Below are positions 23,416 to 24,419 of a stretch of DNA of 24,419 nt, piece after piece. Positions within the stretch are counted from its first letter, which is position 1. Every line of letters begins with the position of its first letter. The notes below the pieces were generated by a model that worked only from the letters and a program-made list of their open reading frames with translations, made no database searches and was not told the DNA's origin. The stretch is from JBNJEM01 sp051745935 (GTDB lineage: Bacteria; Planctomycetota; Planctomycetia; Pirellulales; Pirellulaceae), in NCBI GenBank assembly GCA_051745935.1, contig JBNJEM010000038.1:1-24419 (forward strand), written 5' to 3'. A program made the position numbers and the translations under genes.

Positions 23416-24102
23416 ATGCGCGTCGCGGAGATTTTTCGATCGATTCAAGGGGAAGGTTTTCTGACGGGAACCGAAAGTGTCTTTGTCCGGACCAGTGGCT
23501 GCAACCTTCGCTGCCGGTTCTGCGACACCTCCTATGCCTCCTGGCACCCTACGGGAGAGGATATGTCGGCGGATGACATTGCGCGCCGGGTCCGTGACTA
23601 CCAGTTGGACCATGTGGTACTCACCGGCGGCGAACCGATGCTCTGGGCCGAATTAATGGCACTAACCAGCCAGCTGCGGACTCTGGGATGCCACATCACG
23701 GTGGAAACGGCCGGAACCCTCTATTTGCCGGTGCACTGTGACCTGATGTCCATCAGCCCCAAGATGTCGAATTCCACCCCCAACGGTGGCCTACAATGGC
23801 GATGGCGGCGGCGCCATGAGCGGACGCGAGCCGCGCCGGAGGTCGTCCGACAACTCACTCGTCAATACGTCCATCAAATCAAGTTGGTGGTCGGTGATCC
23901 CGCCGACCTGGACGAAATCGATCAATATCTTCGACAGCTTCCCGAGATCGACGCCGATTGCGTCATGCTGATGCCGGAAGGGACCACCCAAGACGTTCTC
24001 GCTCGCATTGAAAGCTGGTTGGAACCCGCGTGCCGACAACGAGGCCTGCGATTCTGCCCGCGAAAACAAGTCGATTGGTTCGGCCTGACCGCGGGGACGT
24101 GA
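23416..24102 (+). CDS. queE: 7-carboxy-7-deazaguanine synthase (radical SAM)
   Basis: This 228-residue cytoplasmic enzyme converts 6-carboxytetrahydropterin to 7-carboxy-7-deazaguanine, the ring-contraction step leading to preQ0 and queuosine. It has the family N-terminus EIFRSIQGEG (5-14), the radical-SAM cluster motif C29-x3-C33-x2-C36 in TSGCNLRCRFCDT, VLTGGEPM (68-75) for SAM binding, and the C-terminal MLMPEGTT and FCPRKQVDWFG. The CX3CX2C spacing is the canonical one. ATG 23416 gives the standard start; the frame is open further upstream, but that extension is Arg-rich and unlike the family. No Shine-Dalgarno is obvious. No other queuosine gene lies in the window. Confidence 0.93.
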   Translation: MRVAEIFRSIQGEGFLTGTESVFVRTSGCNLRCRFCDTSYASWHPTGEDMSADDIARRVRDYQLDHVVLTGGEPMLWAELMALTSQLRTLGCHITVETAGTLYLPVHCDLMSISPKMSNSTPNGGLQWRWRRRHERTRAAPEVVRQLTRQYVHQIKLVVGDPADLDEIDQYLRQLPEIDADCVMLMPEGTTQDVLARIESWLEPACRQRGLRFCPRKQVDWFGLTAGT

Positions 24103-24419
24103 AGCCATTGGGTAGCCGTTCATGGGTGGCACTACACGGCCTGGACACAGGAGCTCGCATGGATGCTCGAAGAGATTCAATGAGTTCGCCCGATGCCGCC
24201 GGGGCTGCGCTGGCCAAAATCCCGGAAATTGGGTAGCCTAGCGGAAGTAGGCTTACAGCATTTGTTGCGCGTCCTCGTTTCAAACACGGGACCTCTCCTC
24301 ACCCACGCTGTGACGATCATTAGCGGTGCTCCAGGTGCCATGATAGGCCCACGGATGGCAGGACGGACCCACGGATGAAGAAACGGAAGACGCCGCGCGG
24401 CTTTTTTCACGCGTGAGCC
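24103..24419. other. Gene-free right end
   Basis: No believable coding frame. It holds a variant repeat core, GTAGCCGTTCATGGG (24112-24126), and AAAATCCCGGAAATTGGG near 24215-24232, matching the element near 20096 apart from one base. Near 24390 GCCGCGCGGC is followed by six Ts, a weak candidate terminator with a very short stem. Confidence 0.45.

Noticed and set aside
22140..23417. 425-codon minus-strand open frame
   Set aside because: Antisense to the AAA ATPase and the repeat region; no domain signals and it crosses the inverted-repeat element.
24386..24402. Rho-independent terminator (GCCGCGCGGC followed by Ts)
   Set aside because: The palindrome has essentially no loop, leaving a 3-bp stem, and it is 290 nt beyond queE; too weak to call as a feature.

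Overview
The window looks like chromosomal DNA of a planctomycete, or a close PVC-group relative, possibly from a metagenome-assembled genome. The evidence is: a secreted formylglycine-type sulfatase; a giant multidomain secreted GH2-type glycosidase; an MJ0042-like zinc ribbon fused to a CbbX-type AAA ATPase; a PIG-L deacetylase; loose gene spacing; GC-rich codon use; and abundant palindromic repeats confined to intergenic DNA. No rRNA, tRNA, CRISPR array or intact transposase was seen.

Layout. (1) Positions 1-3705, minus strand: a possible partial ORF at the left edge, a small multi-pass membrane protein whose tail is written by a 14-bp tandem repeat, a single-TM hypothetical protein, and a secreted arylsulfatase. 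(2) Positions 3706-4694: a repeat-rich gap with hairpins, a perfect 35-nt palindrome, a 7-bp tandem repeat and a likely FG-GAP/VCBS gene remnant. (3) Positions 4695-10236, plus strand: a 1723-residue secreted GH2-like glycosidase with both catalytic glutamates, then a short signal-peptide ORF that looks truncated. (4) Positions 10358-14325, minus strand: a tight three-gene operon of different base composition, encoding a 2-keto-3-deoxygluconate-kinase-like PfkB kinase, an Nramp-fold transporter lacking the usual metal ligands, and a secreted Asp-box (sialidase-fold) protein with an extra C-terminal module. It is probably a transferred carbohydrate-use cassette, bordered by degenerate DNA. (5) Positions 14326-15746: hairpin-rich decayed DNA with a small hypothetical ORF and a possible transposase fragment. 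(6) Positions 15747-20024, plus strand: a LolD/MacB-type ABC ATPase and its large FtsX-type permease. (7) Positions 20383-22877, plus strand: a PIG-L/LmbE deacetylase overlapping by 4 nt a TerB-like/AAA+/zinc-ribbon protein. (8) Positions 22878-24419: an inverted-repeat element, queE (7-carboxy-7-deazaguanine synthase) and a gene-free right end.

Functionally, the left 14 kb is a polysaccharide-use neighbourhood. A sulfatase, a GH2 enzyme and an Asp-box hydrolase would act outside the cytoplasm, and a transporter plus a KDG-type kinase would feed sugar acids into central metabolism. The right part is housekeeping-like (ABC export or lipoprotein-type machinery, queuosine pathway), plus the less familiar deacetylase/AAA pair. 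The two most interesting observations are the ligand-less Nramp homologue in a sugar-acid operon and the three-part AAA ATPase translationally coupled to a PIG-L deacetylase.
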